Below are positions 1 through 7,039 of a stretch of DNA of 13,678 nt, piece after piece. The position numbers were made by a program, and so were the translations under genes. The notes beneath the pieces were generated by a model that saw only the letters and a program-made list of their open reading frames with translations, did not search any database and was not told the origin of the DNA. This stretch comes from Alphaproteobacteria bacterium. GTDB lineage: Bacteria > Pseudomonadota > Alphaproteobacteria > UBA8366. Within the stretch, counting starts at the first letter, position 1. Each line of letters begins with the position of its first letter. Location of the stretch: the NCBI GenBank assembly GCA_029861675.1, contig JAOTYV010000107.1, forward strand, positions 1-13,678, given 5' to 3'.

Positions 1-181
1 TATCTACTGGAATTATTTTGAAAATTTTTTAATACATTTTAATCATGTTATTCGATTCATAGGATCAATATCACAGAGATTTTGGATTTTTACTTATACA
101 ATAGAACCGCGTCCACGCCCTCCAGCATTTCAAAGAACAATATGGGCGACGCCCTAAGGATCTATCCACCGGGACTTGGCA

Positions 182-556
182 ATGGCGGTTGAATACAAAT
201 TCCGTGGTACCACGCGGAAAGATCGGCGCAAGGACCGGAGAGTTCCGGTTTGTCTTCCCGCAACGGCCGACGGCGCGGCGGCGATCGTTACCAATATCAG
301 CTTCGGCGGGTGCGCATTCGTCGCCGAGGATGCCGAGTTCGGTCAGAGTGACGTGATCACCATTATCCTCGACGGCGAAATCAAGATCGAAGCGACAATT
401 CTTCGCATCTGGAGCCGGAATCACTATGCCGCCGCCTTCGTGGGCCTCACACCGGCTGCGTTCCAGGCAATAGAAAATCTGGAAACCGGCCGCGCCCGCC
501 GGCATGGCGGCTCCAAAGCGTCCTATATCCCCAAAGCCTCCTCCGCGGAGGTGTAG
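182..556 (+). CDS. Small single-domain PilZ protein
   Basis: The 124-residue product is a stand-alone PilZ domain, a family that usually binds cyclic di-GMP and passes the signal to motility, polysaccharide or surface machinery. The basic RxxxR element is visible at residues 15-20 (overlapping arginines R15, R16, R19, R20), followed by N38-x-S40-x-x-G43, so both halves of the ligand motif are kept. There is no signal peptide or membrane segment, so it is probably cytoplasmic. ATG at 182 is preferred, with a weak GGGA at 171-174 seven bases upstream; an in-frame TTG at 176 would add two residues. The final 34 bases overlap the 3' end of the alanine dehydrogenase gene on the other strand. A partner cannot be named because no cyclase or phosphodiesterase gene is nearby. 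Confidence 0.85.
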   Translation: MAVEYKFRGTTRKDRRKDRRVPVCLPATADGAAAIVTNISFGGCAFVAEDAEFGQSDVITIILDGEIKIEATILRIWSRNHYAAAFVGLTPAAFQAIENLETGRARRHGGSKASYIPKASSAEV

Positions 557-1641
557 GGAAGCGCAAGGTCCCGCGCGACCGCCTCGTAGGTCAGCTTCCC
601 CTCGTGAATGTTCAAACCTTCGCGAAAGCCTTGATCTTCCGCCAATGCGCCGCGGTAGCCGTCATTGCAGAGACGCAGCACGTACGGCAAGGTCGCATTG
701 TTCAGCGCCTGCGTCGCGGTGCGCGCGACCGCCCCCGGCATGTTCGTAACGCAATAGTGCACCACGTCGTGGACCCGGAATATCGGATCATCGTGGGTCG
801 TCGGCCGCGACGTCTCGAAGCAGCCGCCCTGATCGATCGCGATATCCACCATCACCGAACCGGGCCGCATAAGCTTCACCATTTCCTCGGTCACCAGTTT
901 CGGCGCCGCGGCGCCCGGCACCAAAACCGCGCCGATCACCAAATCCGCTTCGCATACCGCGCGTTCGATCGAATCGACGGTCGAATACATGGTATTGAGC
1001 TGACCGCCGAACCGCAGATCGAGCTGATCCAAACGGCTGAGCGACCGGTCCAAGACCGCGACCTTCGCCTCCAACCCCATCGCCATGCGCGCGGCGTTGA
1101 GCCCGGAAACACCGCCGCCGATCACACAAACGCGTCCCGCCTCCACGCCGGGCACGCCGCCCAGCAGGACGCCGGCGCCGCCCTGTTCCTTTTCCAGATA
1201 ATGAGCCCCCACCTGTATGCTCATGCGGCCCGCCACCTCGCTCATCGGCGCTAGCAACGGGAGGCCCCGGCGTTGACCGGTCACCGTTTCGTAGGCGATC
1301 GCGACGCAGCCGCTTTCGAGCAATCCCTCGGTCTGCTGCTTGTCGGCGGCAAGGTGCAGATAGGTGAAGAGAACCTGAGAACTCCGCAACATTGCGATCT
1401 CGGACGGCTGCGGTTCCTTCACTTTCACGATGAGCTCGCCGCTGGCGAAAACTTCGGCGGCGTCCTCCGCGATTTGCGCGCCCGCGGCACGATAGTCGTC
1501 GTCGCCGAACCCGATGCCCTCGCCCGCGCTCCGTTCAATCAGCACTTCATGACCGTGATGACACAGCTCGCGCACGCTGCCAGGTGTCATTCCCACGCGA
1601 TACTCATGTGATTTGACTTCTTTCGGCACGCCCACACGCAT
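523..1641 (-). CDS. ald: Alanine dehydrogenase
   Basis: This enzyme catalyses NAD-dependent reversible oxidative deamination of L-alanine to pyruvate and ammonia in the cytoplasm. The 372-residue length matches the family. Residues known to matter in characterised alanine dehydrogenases fall at the expected positions: R15 and K75 (KVKEP) for substrate binding, H96 (YLHLA) and D270 (IAIDQGG) for catalysis, the nucleotide loop GGGVSG at 175-180, and D198 at the end of the next strand for the NAD ribose. The start is the ATG before RVGVPKE, with AGGGGAG nine bases upstream; the frame stays open upstream but only as a shadow of the preceding gene. It lies 46 bases after the TPR-glycosyltransferase gene and may be cotranscribed with it. 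Its 3' end overlaps the PilZ gene antisense. Confidence 0.96.
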   Translation of the reverse strand: MRVGVPKEVKSHEYRVGMTPGSVRELCHHGHEVLIERSAGEGIGFGDDDYRAAGAQIAEDAAEVFASGELIVKVKEPQPSEIAMLRSSQVLFTYLHLAADKQQTEGLLESGCVAIAYETVTGQRRGLPLLAPMSEVAGRMSIQVGAHYLEKEQGGAGVLLGGVPGVEAGRVCVIGGGVSGLNAARMAMGLEAKVAVLDRSLSRLDQLDLRFGGQLNTMYSTVDSIERAVCEADLVIGAVLVPGAAAPKLVTEEMVKLMRPGSVMVDIAIDQGGCFETSRPTTHDDPIFRVHDVVHYCVTNMPGAVARTATQALNNATLPYVLRLCNDGYRGALAEDQGFREGLNIHEGKLTYEAVARDLALPYTSAEEALGI

Positions 1642-1687
1642 CGGCGGCAACTCCCCTACGTTCACGAGCCTGTCGCGATGGCCCGGT

Positions 1688-3253
1688 TTAGCGGAGCATA
1701 GCAGTATCGGCGACCGTAGACCCAGCCGAATCCCGCGCCAGCCGGGACAACTCGGCGGCCATCCGCTCGAACAGGCCGGGCCAATCGCTCGTGCGCCGAA
1801 ACAGGCGCATGGTCGGATACCAGGGCGTATCCTCGCGCCCCACCATCCAGCGCCAATCGGCAACCTGGTCGAGGATTAGCCAGGTCGGGCGCCCCAACCC
1901 GCCGGCCAGATGCGCCGCCGCCGAATCCACGCTGATGACCAGATCGAGCCCCGCCATCGCGGCCGCGGTGTCATAGAAATCTTTCTGTCCGGGACACAGG
2001 TCGACCAGCGTCATGCCGGGCGGCGGTCGCTGTTCCGACCCGGCGCCCCATTGCAGGCTGAACAACGCAACATCGGCGACCTCCGCCAAAGGGGCGAATT
2101 CCGTAAGGTGGCGGCTGCGCTGGCGATCCTGGCTATTGTTAGGATTGCCGGCCCAGTTAAGTCCGATCTTTAAGGCGCCGTCAGGTGCGTCCGGCGATAC
2201 CGCCACGGGAGACGGTAGATAGGGCACCATGCCCGGGACATGGTCCGGCCGGGTTTCGAAAATCAAGGGCAGACTCATGATGGGGCAGTGCAGATCGTAA
2301 GCACCGCCGTCGCCGGCGTCGGCGACCATGTCCACACCTTCCACACCGGCGAACAGACGATGCAGCCGCGGCTTGCATTCCACCAGGACACGCCCGCCGC
2401 GCGCCGCCACCAGGGGTGCAAAACGGACGAACTGAATAGCGTCGCCCAAGCCCTGCTCTGTCCAAAGCAGGATGCGCCGACCGTCCAGCGGCTCGCCCCG
2501 CCATCGGGGCGCCGTAAAATCACGCCGGTAGTTGGGTCGTTCGAGCCGCCACTCGTGTTGCAGCCACCCTTGCTCGAAATCGCCTTCCATCAACAATTGC
2601 TGCGCGTAGTTGCAATGCGCGAAGACATGTCCGGGCGCGTGCTCAAGCGACTTTTCAAACGCCGCCAGCGCCGCCGCGCGCTCGCCCATCAAATTGCGCG
2701 CGACACCCAGACTATTGAGCGCATTCCCATGTGTCGGATCCAACGCCAGGGCCCGTTCCAATGCGCCCACCGCCGCATCGTGGTCATCCCGATGCAGATA
2801 CACGCTGCCGAGGGTCGCGCACAGATCGGCATTTTCGGGATCGTGCGATAGGCCCTGCCGCAACACGGTCTCGGCGTCGTCGAGCCGCTTCATGTCGATC
2901 AAGGTCAGGCCGAGCGTGTTGTAGGCATCCAAAAAGGCCGGTGCGAGACGCAACGCCTGAGCGATCGACCGGCAGGCAGTCTCGTAATATTCGCCGGCGC
3001 GGTAGAGCGCGCCGAGACTGTGGTGAAACTCCGCGACATCAGGCCTTAGTTCGATGGCGCGGCGGATCAGCGGCAAGGCCTCGCGATATTCGCGGCCTTC
3101 ATAATGGGCCACGCCCAAGAGATGCAGTGCATCCGGATGATCCGGCGCGCCGTCAAGAAGCGCCCGATAGGCTTCCATCGCCGCGCCGCGTTCGCCCTGC
3201 CGATGGGCGGCGATCGCTTTTGCAAGCATTTCGCTGCTGTTGGACGGAACCAT
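1688..3253 (-). CDS. TPR protein with C-terminal GT9-like glycosyltransferase domain
   Basis: The 521-residue protein has two parts. Residues about 8-235 are tandem tetratricopeptide units of about 34 residues (for example ALHLLGVAHYEGREYREAL, then repeats ending in LRP, LAP, DPE and LDP). Residues about 255-505 resemble the glycosyltransferase-9/heptosyltransferase-like domain often fused to TPRs in proteobacteria. Visible motifs are EQGLGDAIQFVRFAPL near 266-281, GLNWAGNPNNSQDR near 364-377, and SVDSAAAHLAGGLGRP at 441-456, the last matching the nucleotide-sugar site signature of GT9 enzymes. No signal peptide is seen. A role in surface, flagellin or polysaccharide glycosylation is inference. 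The start ATG lacks a clear Shine-Dalgarno; it lies 13 bases after the VOC gene, so translational coupling is plausible. An alternative ATG is residue 9. Confidence 0.88.
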   Translation of the reverse strand: MVPSNSSEMLAKAIAAHRQGERGAAMEAYRALLDGAPDHPDALHLLGVAHYEGREYREALPLIRRAIELRPDVAEFHHSLGALYRAGEYYETACRSIAQALRLAPAFLDAYNTLGLTLIDMKRLDDAETVLRQGLSHDPENADLCATLGSVYLHRDDHDAAVGALERALALDPTHGNALNSLGVARNLMGERAAALAAFEKSLEHAPGHVFAHCNYAQQLLMEGDFEQGWLQHEWRLERPNYRRDFTAPRWRGEPLDGRRILLWTEQGLGDAIQFVRFAPLVAARGGRVLVECKPRLHRLFAGVEGVDMVADAGDGGAYDLHCPIMSLPLIFETRPDHVPGMVPYLPSPVAVSPDAPDGALKIGLNWAGNPNNSQDRQRSRHLTEFAPLAEVADVALFSLQWGAGSEQRPPPGMTLVDLCPGQKDFYDTAAAMAGLDLVISVDSAAAHLAGGLGRPTWLILDQVADWRWMVGREDTPWYPTMRLFRRTSDWPGLFERMAAELSRLARDSAGSTVADTAMLR

Positions 3254-3266
3254 ACAGGGACGTGAA

Positions 3267-3779
3267 TCAACGCGAAACGGGCTGACGAATGCCTTCGCGC
3301 GCGGGCCCTTTCAGTTCGATCATATTTCCTTCGGGGTCGCTGATGTACATCGAGGAGCCACGCCCGTCAGCGCCGTAACGATCGACCACCTTTCCCGGCT
3401 CGACGCCATGCCGGTTGAGGTGCGTCCGAAGAACGCCTTCCTTGAACGGATCGATACGCAGACAAAAGTGGTCCATATTGCGGTGCTCCGGATCCGGTGG
3501 ACCGCCGCCCCCGCGCCCGATCGAGCCGTCAATATCGACAAGATCGATCAGGGAATTCCCCGCGCGGAGTTGATACAAGCCGAGCGACGTCTCCGCCCGC
3601 TCGAGGACGCATCCGAGCACATCGCAATAGAAGCGTTTCATCGCACCGATATCGTTCGCCCGAATTACGACGTGATCGAGCCCGAGAATTTCGAATGGGT
3701 TCGCCATTGCACTGCCCCGTACCTTGCTGCCCCACGTCGGCCGTGGCACGACCGTGAGATCCTCACCCCTGTAAATCAT
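3267..3779 (-). CDS. VOC (glyoxalase/dioxygenase-fold) family protein
   Basis: This is a vicinal oxygen chelate protein made of two beta-alpha-beta modules. The first begins at LDHVVIR (H36) and contains FYCDVLGC and SLIDLVD (D79); the second begins NMDHFCLRI (H104) and ends DPEGNMIELKG (E155). The two histidines and two acidic residues are the usual metal ligands. Metal and substrate cannot be read from sequence; relatives act as lyases, dioxygenases or resistance proteins. Two starts are possible. The 170-residue form is preferred because GAGAGG (3786-3791 on this strand) sits six bases before the ATG. The ATG at 3707 (MANPFEILGLDHV, 146 residues) fits the usual family length better and has GGGG seven bases upstream. 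It is probably the first gene of the minus-strand run with the TPR gene and ald. Confidence 0.87.
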   Translation of the reverse strand: MIYRGEDLTVVPRPTWGSKVRGSAMANPFEILGLDHVVIRANDIGAMKRFYCDVLGCVLERAETSLGLYQLRAGNSLIDLVDIDGSIGRGGGGPPDPEHRNMDHFCLRIDPFKEGVLRTHLNRHGVEPGKVVDRYGADGRGSSMYISDPEGNMIELKGPAREGIRQPVSR

Positions 3780-3840
3780 TGGGAACCTCTCGCAGCCGCA
3801 AATGAATTCGACAACAGCAACAGTCTTCCTAACATCGCAA

Positions 3841-3871
3841 ATTATCCGAATCTGTAAAGAAATCTACTCAA
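3841..3871 (-). promoter_or_regulatory. Possible sigma70-type promoter for the VOC gene
   Basis: On the minus strand, GATAAT (3841-3846) is a good -10 element. TTGAGT (3866-3871) is a fair -35 but lies 19 bases away, longer than ideal. The implied leader is about 55 bases to the VOC start at 3779. Confidence 0.33.
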
Positions 3872-4220
3872 AAATTAATATTCGGTCATTTTATCCGCGC
3901 GTTCAGTCAGGATAAGCTACCACTTCTTCTTCGATTTCCCTTCAGAAAAATCTGTCGCCTTTTTGTCAACACTTGGCCAAATTACAATTTAACCTGAAAT
4001 TAACCATGTATTTCTTTCATCAACTGTCCTAGAAACCGCCCATGGAATCCGGTTCAAGGTTTTCGCCAAATAGCTCACACGGCTTTGACCGGCCCTATTT
4101 TCATTTTGTTTTCAAATTTTTACGCTGCTCAATGCATCGGCCGTTCGGCACGGCTAAATATTGATGGATCAGAACGAGGCTAACTGACCGTGGTCATTCC
4201 GGCACCAATTTCCCAAGCAA

Positions 4221-4242
4221 TCGTCCGTCCCGTGACGGATGA
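4221..4242 (+). promoter_or_regulatory. Leader hairpin upstream of the PP2C-like gene
   Basis: The arms 4221-4229 (TCGTCCGTC) and 4234-4242 (GACGGATGA) form a nine-base-pair stem with one G-T wobble, closed by the four-base loop CCGT. The hairpin ends 27 bases before the start codon. It has no U-tract and so is not a typical intrinsic terminator. It may be an mRNA structure or, as DNA, a TCCGTC/GACGGA operator. Confidence 0.4.
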
Positions 4243-4269
4243 AGTCGTTCGATTTTCGGATGCCGTGAT

Positions 4270-5079
4270 ATGACCTGGGTCGCGGCCGCGGATTATCGAC
4301 GCGCAAACACTGAATCCGGCCCTGTGCCGTCCTGCCAAGTTTTCGGCAAGGTGGACCGCGTCAGGCACGACCTGATCGTCGGCGCGATCGCGCGCGGATC
4401 CTCGGATGCCCGCCTGCCGCATATCGGCGCCAAGACTGCCGTCCGTGCGGCGCTCTCGCATCTAAAAATGCATTCGGACCAACTCGACGACGCCGTGCGA
4501 TCCGACCGGGACGATGCGGTGCGCGACTATTTTGATGGCACCCTCAATACCGTGCTCAACCATCTGCGCGGCGCCGCATTCGACCAAGTCGCGCCGTTGG
4601 AGGAATTGGCGACCAGCCTGATTGTCTTTGCCGTCGAACCCAAAGGCATTGCCGCCATGCAGATCGGCGAGGGATTGCTGGTATCGCGGGGACAGGAGGC
4701 GAATTATCGTTTGATCTTCGATATTGACGTCCGCCGCCGCGACGACCGCACCCTGTTCGTCACCAGCAAGGACGCCAAGGGGCGCATGCGCGTCGGAACC
4801 CGCAAGGGCCCGGTGAGCTTTCTCTGCGCCGCGACCGAGGCATTTGGGCCGCTTTCGCTCAGCAATCGAAACGGACAGCCGCATCGGCGTTTCTTCCATC
4901 CGCTGGACCAATACATCCAGACCGCGCCCGATGACGGTGTCGTTCACCAGGGAATTCGCAGCTTCCTGCGATCCGACCGGATCAACCGGAAGCTCGACGA
5001 CGATCTTGTGCTGGCACTCTGCGGCTATCGCTCGCAGGGCGATCTGTTTATCGATCCGATGGGCGGAAACGCCGAATAA
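4270..5079 (+). CDS. Degenerate PP2C-like protein, probable pseudophosphatase
   Basis: The 269-residue protein follows the layout of the bacterial PP2C_2 family of metal-dependent Ser/Thr phosphatases, but key acidic positions are lost. The N-terminal pattern ending in CQDA reads SCQVFG (21-26). The ADGAGSA metal motif reads ARGSSDA (41-47), with R42 in place of the catalytic aspartate, followed by a well-kept LPHIGAKTAVRAAL. The later GDG reads GEG (133-135), TDG reads TEA (189-191), and FFHPLDQYI (208-216) and LDDDLVLAL (242-250) are recognisable. This points to a binding or regulatory protein rather than an active phosphatase. It has no signal peptide. The start is the MTW typical of the family, with only a weak GGA upstream. 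No kinase or VWA gene, frequent partners of this family, lies beside it. Family membership is inferred from motif order. Confidence 0.62.
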   Translation: MTWVAAADYRRANTESGPVPSCQVFGKVDRVRHDLIVGAIARGSSDARLPHIGAKTAVRAALSHLKMHSDQLDDAVRSDRDDAVRDYFDGTLNTVLNHLRGAAFDQVAPLEELATSLIVFAVEPKGIAAMQIGEGLLVSRGQEANYRLIFDIDVRRRDDRTLFVTSKDAKGRMRVGTRKGPVSFLCAATEAFGPLSLSNRNGQPHRRFFHPLDQYIQTAPDDGVVHQGIRSFLRSDRINRKLDDDLVLALCGYRSQGDLFIDPMGGNAE

Positions 5080-5154
5080 GTGCCCGCGTCACGTGCGGAC
5101 GATTGGGTGGATGCCCCGGCTCGGGAGCCTGTCGCAGCGGCCAAAACCACGTAA

Positions 5155-5183
5155 TTTTCAGAAACTTAAGTCTTTTTTAAATT
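5155..5183 (+). promoter_or_regulatory. Candidate promoter of the DUF2799 lipoprotein gene
   Basis: TTTTCA (5155-5160) and TAAATT (5178-5183) are separated by exactly 17 bases; each matches four of six consensus positions. Transcription would begin near 5190, so the mRNA would start almost directly with the hairpin that covers the ribosome binding site. Confidence 0.4.
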
Positions 5184-5196
5184 TCTAAGGGTTAAA

Positions 5197-5217
5197 TCCT
5201 CCGGCACACACGGAGGA
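5197..5217 (+). promoter_or_regulatory. Hairpin sequestering the Shine-Dalgarno of the lipoprotein gene
   Basis: TCCTCCG (5197-5203), a seven-base loop GCACACA, and CGGAGGA (5211-5217) form a perfect seven-base-pair stem. The right arm contains the GGAGGA Shine-Dalgarno, six bases before the ATG at 5224. The left arm is an internal anti-Shine-Dalgarno. The geometry resembles simple translational switches such as RNA thermometers or protein-controlled leaders; any trigger is unknown. Confidence 0.55.
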
Positions 5218-5223
5218 ATTCCC

Positions 5224-5853
5224 ATGCGGTCGATATTGGTCTCGTCTCTCCTGCTCGCCCTCGCGCTCAGCGGCTGTGCCGGTTCGTCAATGGGTAAGGC
5301 CGAGTGCCAAACCGCGGATTGGAAGGCGGTGGGCTATGAAGATGGCGCCAAAGGTTACGGCGCGGACAGGTTCGGCAAACGCCGCAAGGCTTGCGCCGAG
5401 CATGGCGTTGCCGCCAATTTCGACGCCTACCGCGCCGGCCAGGCCGAAGGCATAGTGGTATATTGCCAGCCGCGAAATGGATACCAACTCGGCACGCGCG
5501 GCTACCGGTATGCCATCGACTGTCCGACGCACCTCGCGGGCACTTTCCAGACCGCCAACAATGACGGCTTCGGCCTTTACGAGCGTCGCGTGGCACGGGA
5601 CAACATCGGAAAGCAGCTCCGGTATAACCAGCAACGGACCAAGCAGATCGAGCATCTCATCGCACGAAAGACCGCTAAATTGGTCTCACCGCGGGTGCGG
5701 CCGGACCATCGCATGTCTCTCGTCGTCGAACTCAAACAACTCGGCGAGGAAAAGGTCCAAGTCGAACAATCGATCAGCCAGCTCGAAAACGACTACGCCG
5801 ACGCCAGCCGGGTTTATGAGGGTTATCGCAACAGCGTCGCCAATCGGTACTAA
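5224..5853 (+). CDS. DUF2799-family lipoprotein with C-terminal coiled coil
   Basis: The 209-residue product starts with a lipoprotein signal peptide: a short basic start, a hydrophobic stretch and the lipobox LSGC with acylated C18. Ala and Gly follow the cysteine, so there is no inner-membrane retention signal and an outer-membrane location is expected. Residues about 27-110 match the DUF2799 pattern: C-x4-DW, GYEDGAKGYG, spaced cysteines, FDAYRAGQAEG, YCQPRNGYQLGTRGY and DCP. From about residue 128 the chain is charged and helical with heptad-like leucines and glutamines (IGKQLRYNQQ, VELKQLGEEK, SQLENDYADA), probably a coiled coil. The function of DUF2799 is not known to me; an envelope role is inferred. 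The start is clear from GGAGGA six bases upstream, which lies in a hairpin. Confidence 0.87.
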   Translation: MRSILVSSLLLALALSGCAGSSMGKAECQTADWKAVGYEDGAKGYGADRFGKRRKACAEHGVAANFDAYRAGQAEGIVVYCQPRNGYQLGTRGYRYAIDCPTHLAGTFQTANNDGFGLYERRVARDNIGKQLRYNQQRTKQIEHLIARKTAKLVSPRVRPDHRMSLVVELKQLGEEKVQVEQSISQLENDYADASRVYEGYRNSVANRY

Positions 5854-5865
5854 ACACCGGAAATA

Positions 5866-5900
5866 GGCCTGGTCCGGACGCCTGATTCCGGATCCAGGCC
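5866..5900 (+). terminator. Hairpin downstream of the lipoprotein gene, possible terminator
   Basis: GGCCTGGTCCGGA (5866-5878) pairs with TCCGGATCCAGGCC (5887-5900), giving 13 base pairs with one bulged base around the loop CGCCTGAT. It begins 12 bases after the stop codon. There is no T-run on the plus side and only a weak one on the minus side, so it may stabilise the 3' end or act with Rho. Confidence 0.5.
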
Positions 5901-6247
5901 AACGCCGGCCCCAGCCTCGCGAAATTCAGCCGCACTCGATCGTGCGAAGCGCCATCATGGCAAAATAGTCCCCGAGCGTCAGCCGGCGCGGTTCGATAAC
6001 CGCGTTGTGCGATTGATACACAGGCGTATCCATCTTCCGACGGGCCGTTCGGCGGTTGCTCGAGATAGCTCGAGCGCCGCACGAAATTTCGCTGCCGACC
6101 TGTATGAATAGTTCTCCCCCGCTTGGCCGCGGCCAGCGGCGCACGAGTCTTTAAACCGGAAATAGCAGTAGCGAGGTGACGCCATTCAGTTACGTCGGAA
6201 TATTCGCGGAGACATAGCGCATGGCATGCGCATTGCATTTAAATAGG

Positions 6248-6271
6248 TATAAATTTCGTTAATAAGTAACG
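6248..6271 (+). promoter_or_regulatory. Extended -10 box with overlapping palindromic operator candidate
   Basis: TATAAA (6248-6253) is a plausible -10 element without a recognisable -35. Directly after it lies the perfect inverted repeat CGTTA-ATAAG-TAACG (6257-6271), covering the expected transcription start of the GNAT-like gene. A repressor bound there would block transcription. The core GTTA-N5-TAAC recurs upstream of the HTH regulator gene. Confidence 0.45.
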
Positions 6272-6279
6272 ATTCTTAT

Positions 6280-6285
6280 GAGGTG
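6280..6285 (+). promoter_or_regulatory. Shine-Dalgarno that fixes the start of the GNAT-like gene
   Basis: GAGGTG lies four bases before the ATG at 6290. The upstream in-frame ATG at 6278 has no Shine-Dalgarno and overlaps this one, so 6290 is the likelier start. Confidence 0.6.
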
Positions 6286-6289
6286 CAAA

Positions 6290-7039
6290 ATGGGGCGACT
6301 TACCAATGGCGATTTGGCGCTAATTCAATCCTATTTGGAGCATGTCAGGGGGCGAGCCGCCGCATTCGGTGGTTCAATCACTTTGGGCTCCGATCCGAAG
6401 GCCTTCGCGGAATTCCTCGATGGGCAGGTCGGAACGCATGGCGTTTCATCCATTCACGACCCTAAAAAATGTCATATTACGCCCGATAATTTTGCGTGGT
6501 TTCGGATCGACGCCAACGGTCAAGGCATCTGTTGCCATGCCATTCGATGCGTCGAAACCGACGATTTGATCGAGGACATCCGCACCCATCGAGTGTTCTT
6601 GAACCTGGATGTCCCTTGGGACTGCGCGAATGTCGGGCTCTATGACACCGCTTACGCGTTGGAGATATCAGGCCGTGTGGCGATCGGTGGCGGGTTGTGG
6701 GTCCATCCGGATTGGCGCGGCAATAATTTTTCGTTGCTGTTTTCCAAACTGCTCCGGGTAATTGCGATACGCCGCTTCCGCTGGGATCACTACGTCGCCT
6801 TCGTCTTAAACACCAAGAATCGGCGGTCGTGGTCCTTGCAAAGCGCCGGGCAGATGCAGGTCCATCCGTTGCTCAATGGATACTATCCCCCGTACGGACA
6901 GCAGACCGACATCATGATGACCTACAGCGCCAGAGACTCACAGCTCAGGCAAATTTGTGACGAGATGGAACGATGGGACCAACTATGGAGCGATATGCAT
7001 AGACCAGCCGGTCCCCAGCCAAGGGCAGCAGTAGCCTGA
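6290..7039 (+). CDS. GNAT-like acyltransferase candidate, otherwise uncharacterised
   Basis: The 249-residue protein is not one I can name. The best clue is VAIGGGLWVHPDWRGNNFS at about 130-148, followed by a helix LLFSKLLRVIAI. This resembles GNAT motif A: a strand, then a pyrophosphate-binding loop of the R/Q-x-x-G type (here WRGNN), then a helix. A later strand YVAFVLNTKNRRS and the segment HPLLNGYYPPYG would fit the C-terminal half of the fold. The N-terminal 120 residues show no motif, and the tail (RPAGPQPRAAVA) looks disordered. An acyl-CoA-dependent acyltransferase is therefore inferred; the substrate is unknown. There is no signal peptide or membrane span. The last 95 bases overlap the PAS-like gene antisense, and a palindromic operator candidate covers its promoter. 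Confidence 0.68.
   Translation: MGRLTNGDLALIQSYLEHVRGRAAAFGGSITLGSDPKAFAEFLDGQVGTHGVSSIHDPKKCHITPDNFAWFRIDANGQGICCHAIRCVETDDLIEDIRTHRVFLNLDVPWDCANVGLYDTAYALEISGRVAIGGGLWVHPDWRGNNFSLLFSKLLRVIAIRRFRWDHYVAFVLNTKNRRSWSLQSAGQMQVHPLLNGYYPPYGQQTDIMMTYSARDSQLRQICDEMERWDQLWSDMHRPAGPQPRAAVA

Larger units (their letters stand above)
3780..4269. other. AT-rich 490-base intergenic region
   Basis: No credible gene is seen here. The region is markedly more A+T-rich than its neighbours, with oligo-T and oligo-A runs. It separates the divergent VOC (-) and PP2C-like (+) genes, so it should hold both promoters. Only the minus-strand candidate at 3841-3871 and the hairpin at 4221-4242 could be picked out. TTGTCA (3963-3968) and TACAAT (3983-3988) look like promoter boxes but are only 14 bases apart. 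Confidence 0.6.
5854..6289. other. 436-base intergenic region before the GNAT-like gene
   Basis: Apart from the hairpin at 5866-5900 and the control elements at 6248-6285, no convincing gene is present. A minus-strand frame (5926-6144, 72 codons) ends in LTLGDYFAMMALRTI, resembling a short phrase common in phage-type hypothetical proteins. It has no good ribosome binding site and is not called as a gene. Confidence 0.5.

Noticed and set aside
604..1611. Plus-strand frames within the alanine dehydrogenase region
   Set aside because: They are antisense to ald and have His/Arg-rich products without family features.
1642..1863. 74-codon upstream extension of alanine dehydrogenase
   Set aside because: It overlaps the end of the TPR-glycosyltransferase gene, and the canonical start RVGVPKE has a strong ribosome site.
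3963..3988. TTGTCA and TACAAT as a promoter pair
   Set aside because: The spacer is only 14 bases, too short for a normal sigma70 promoter.
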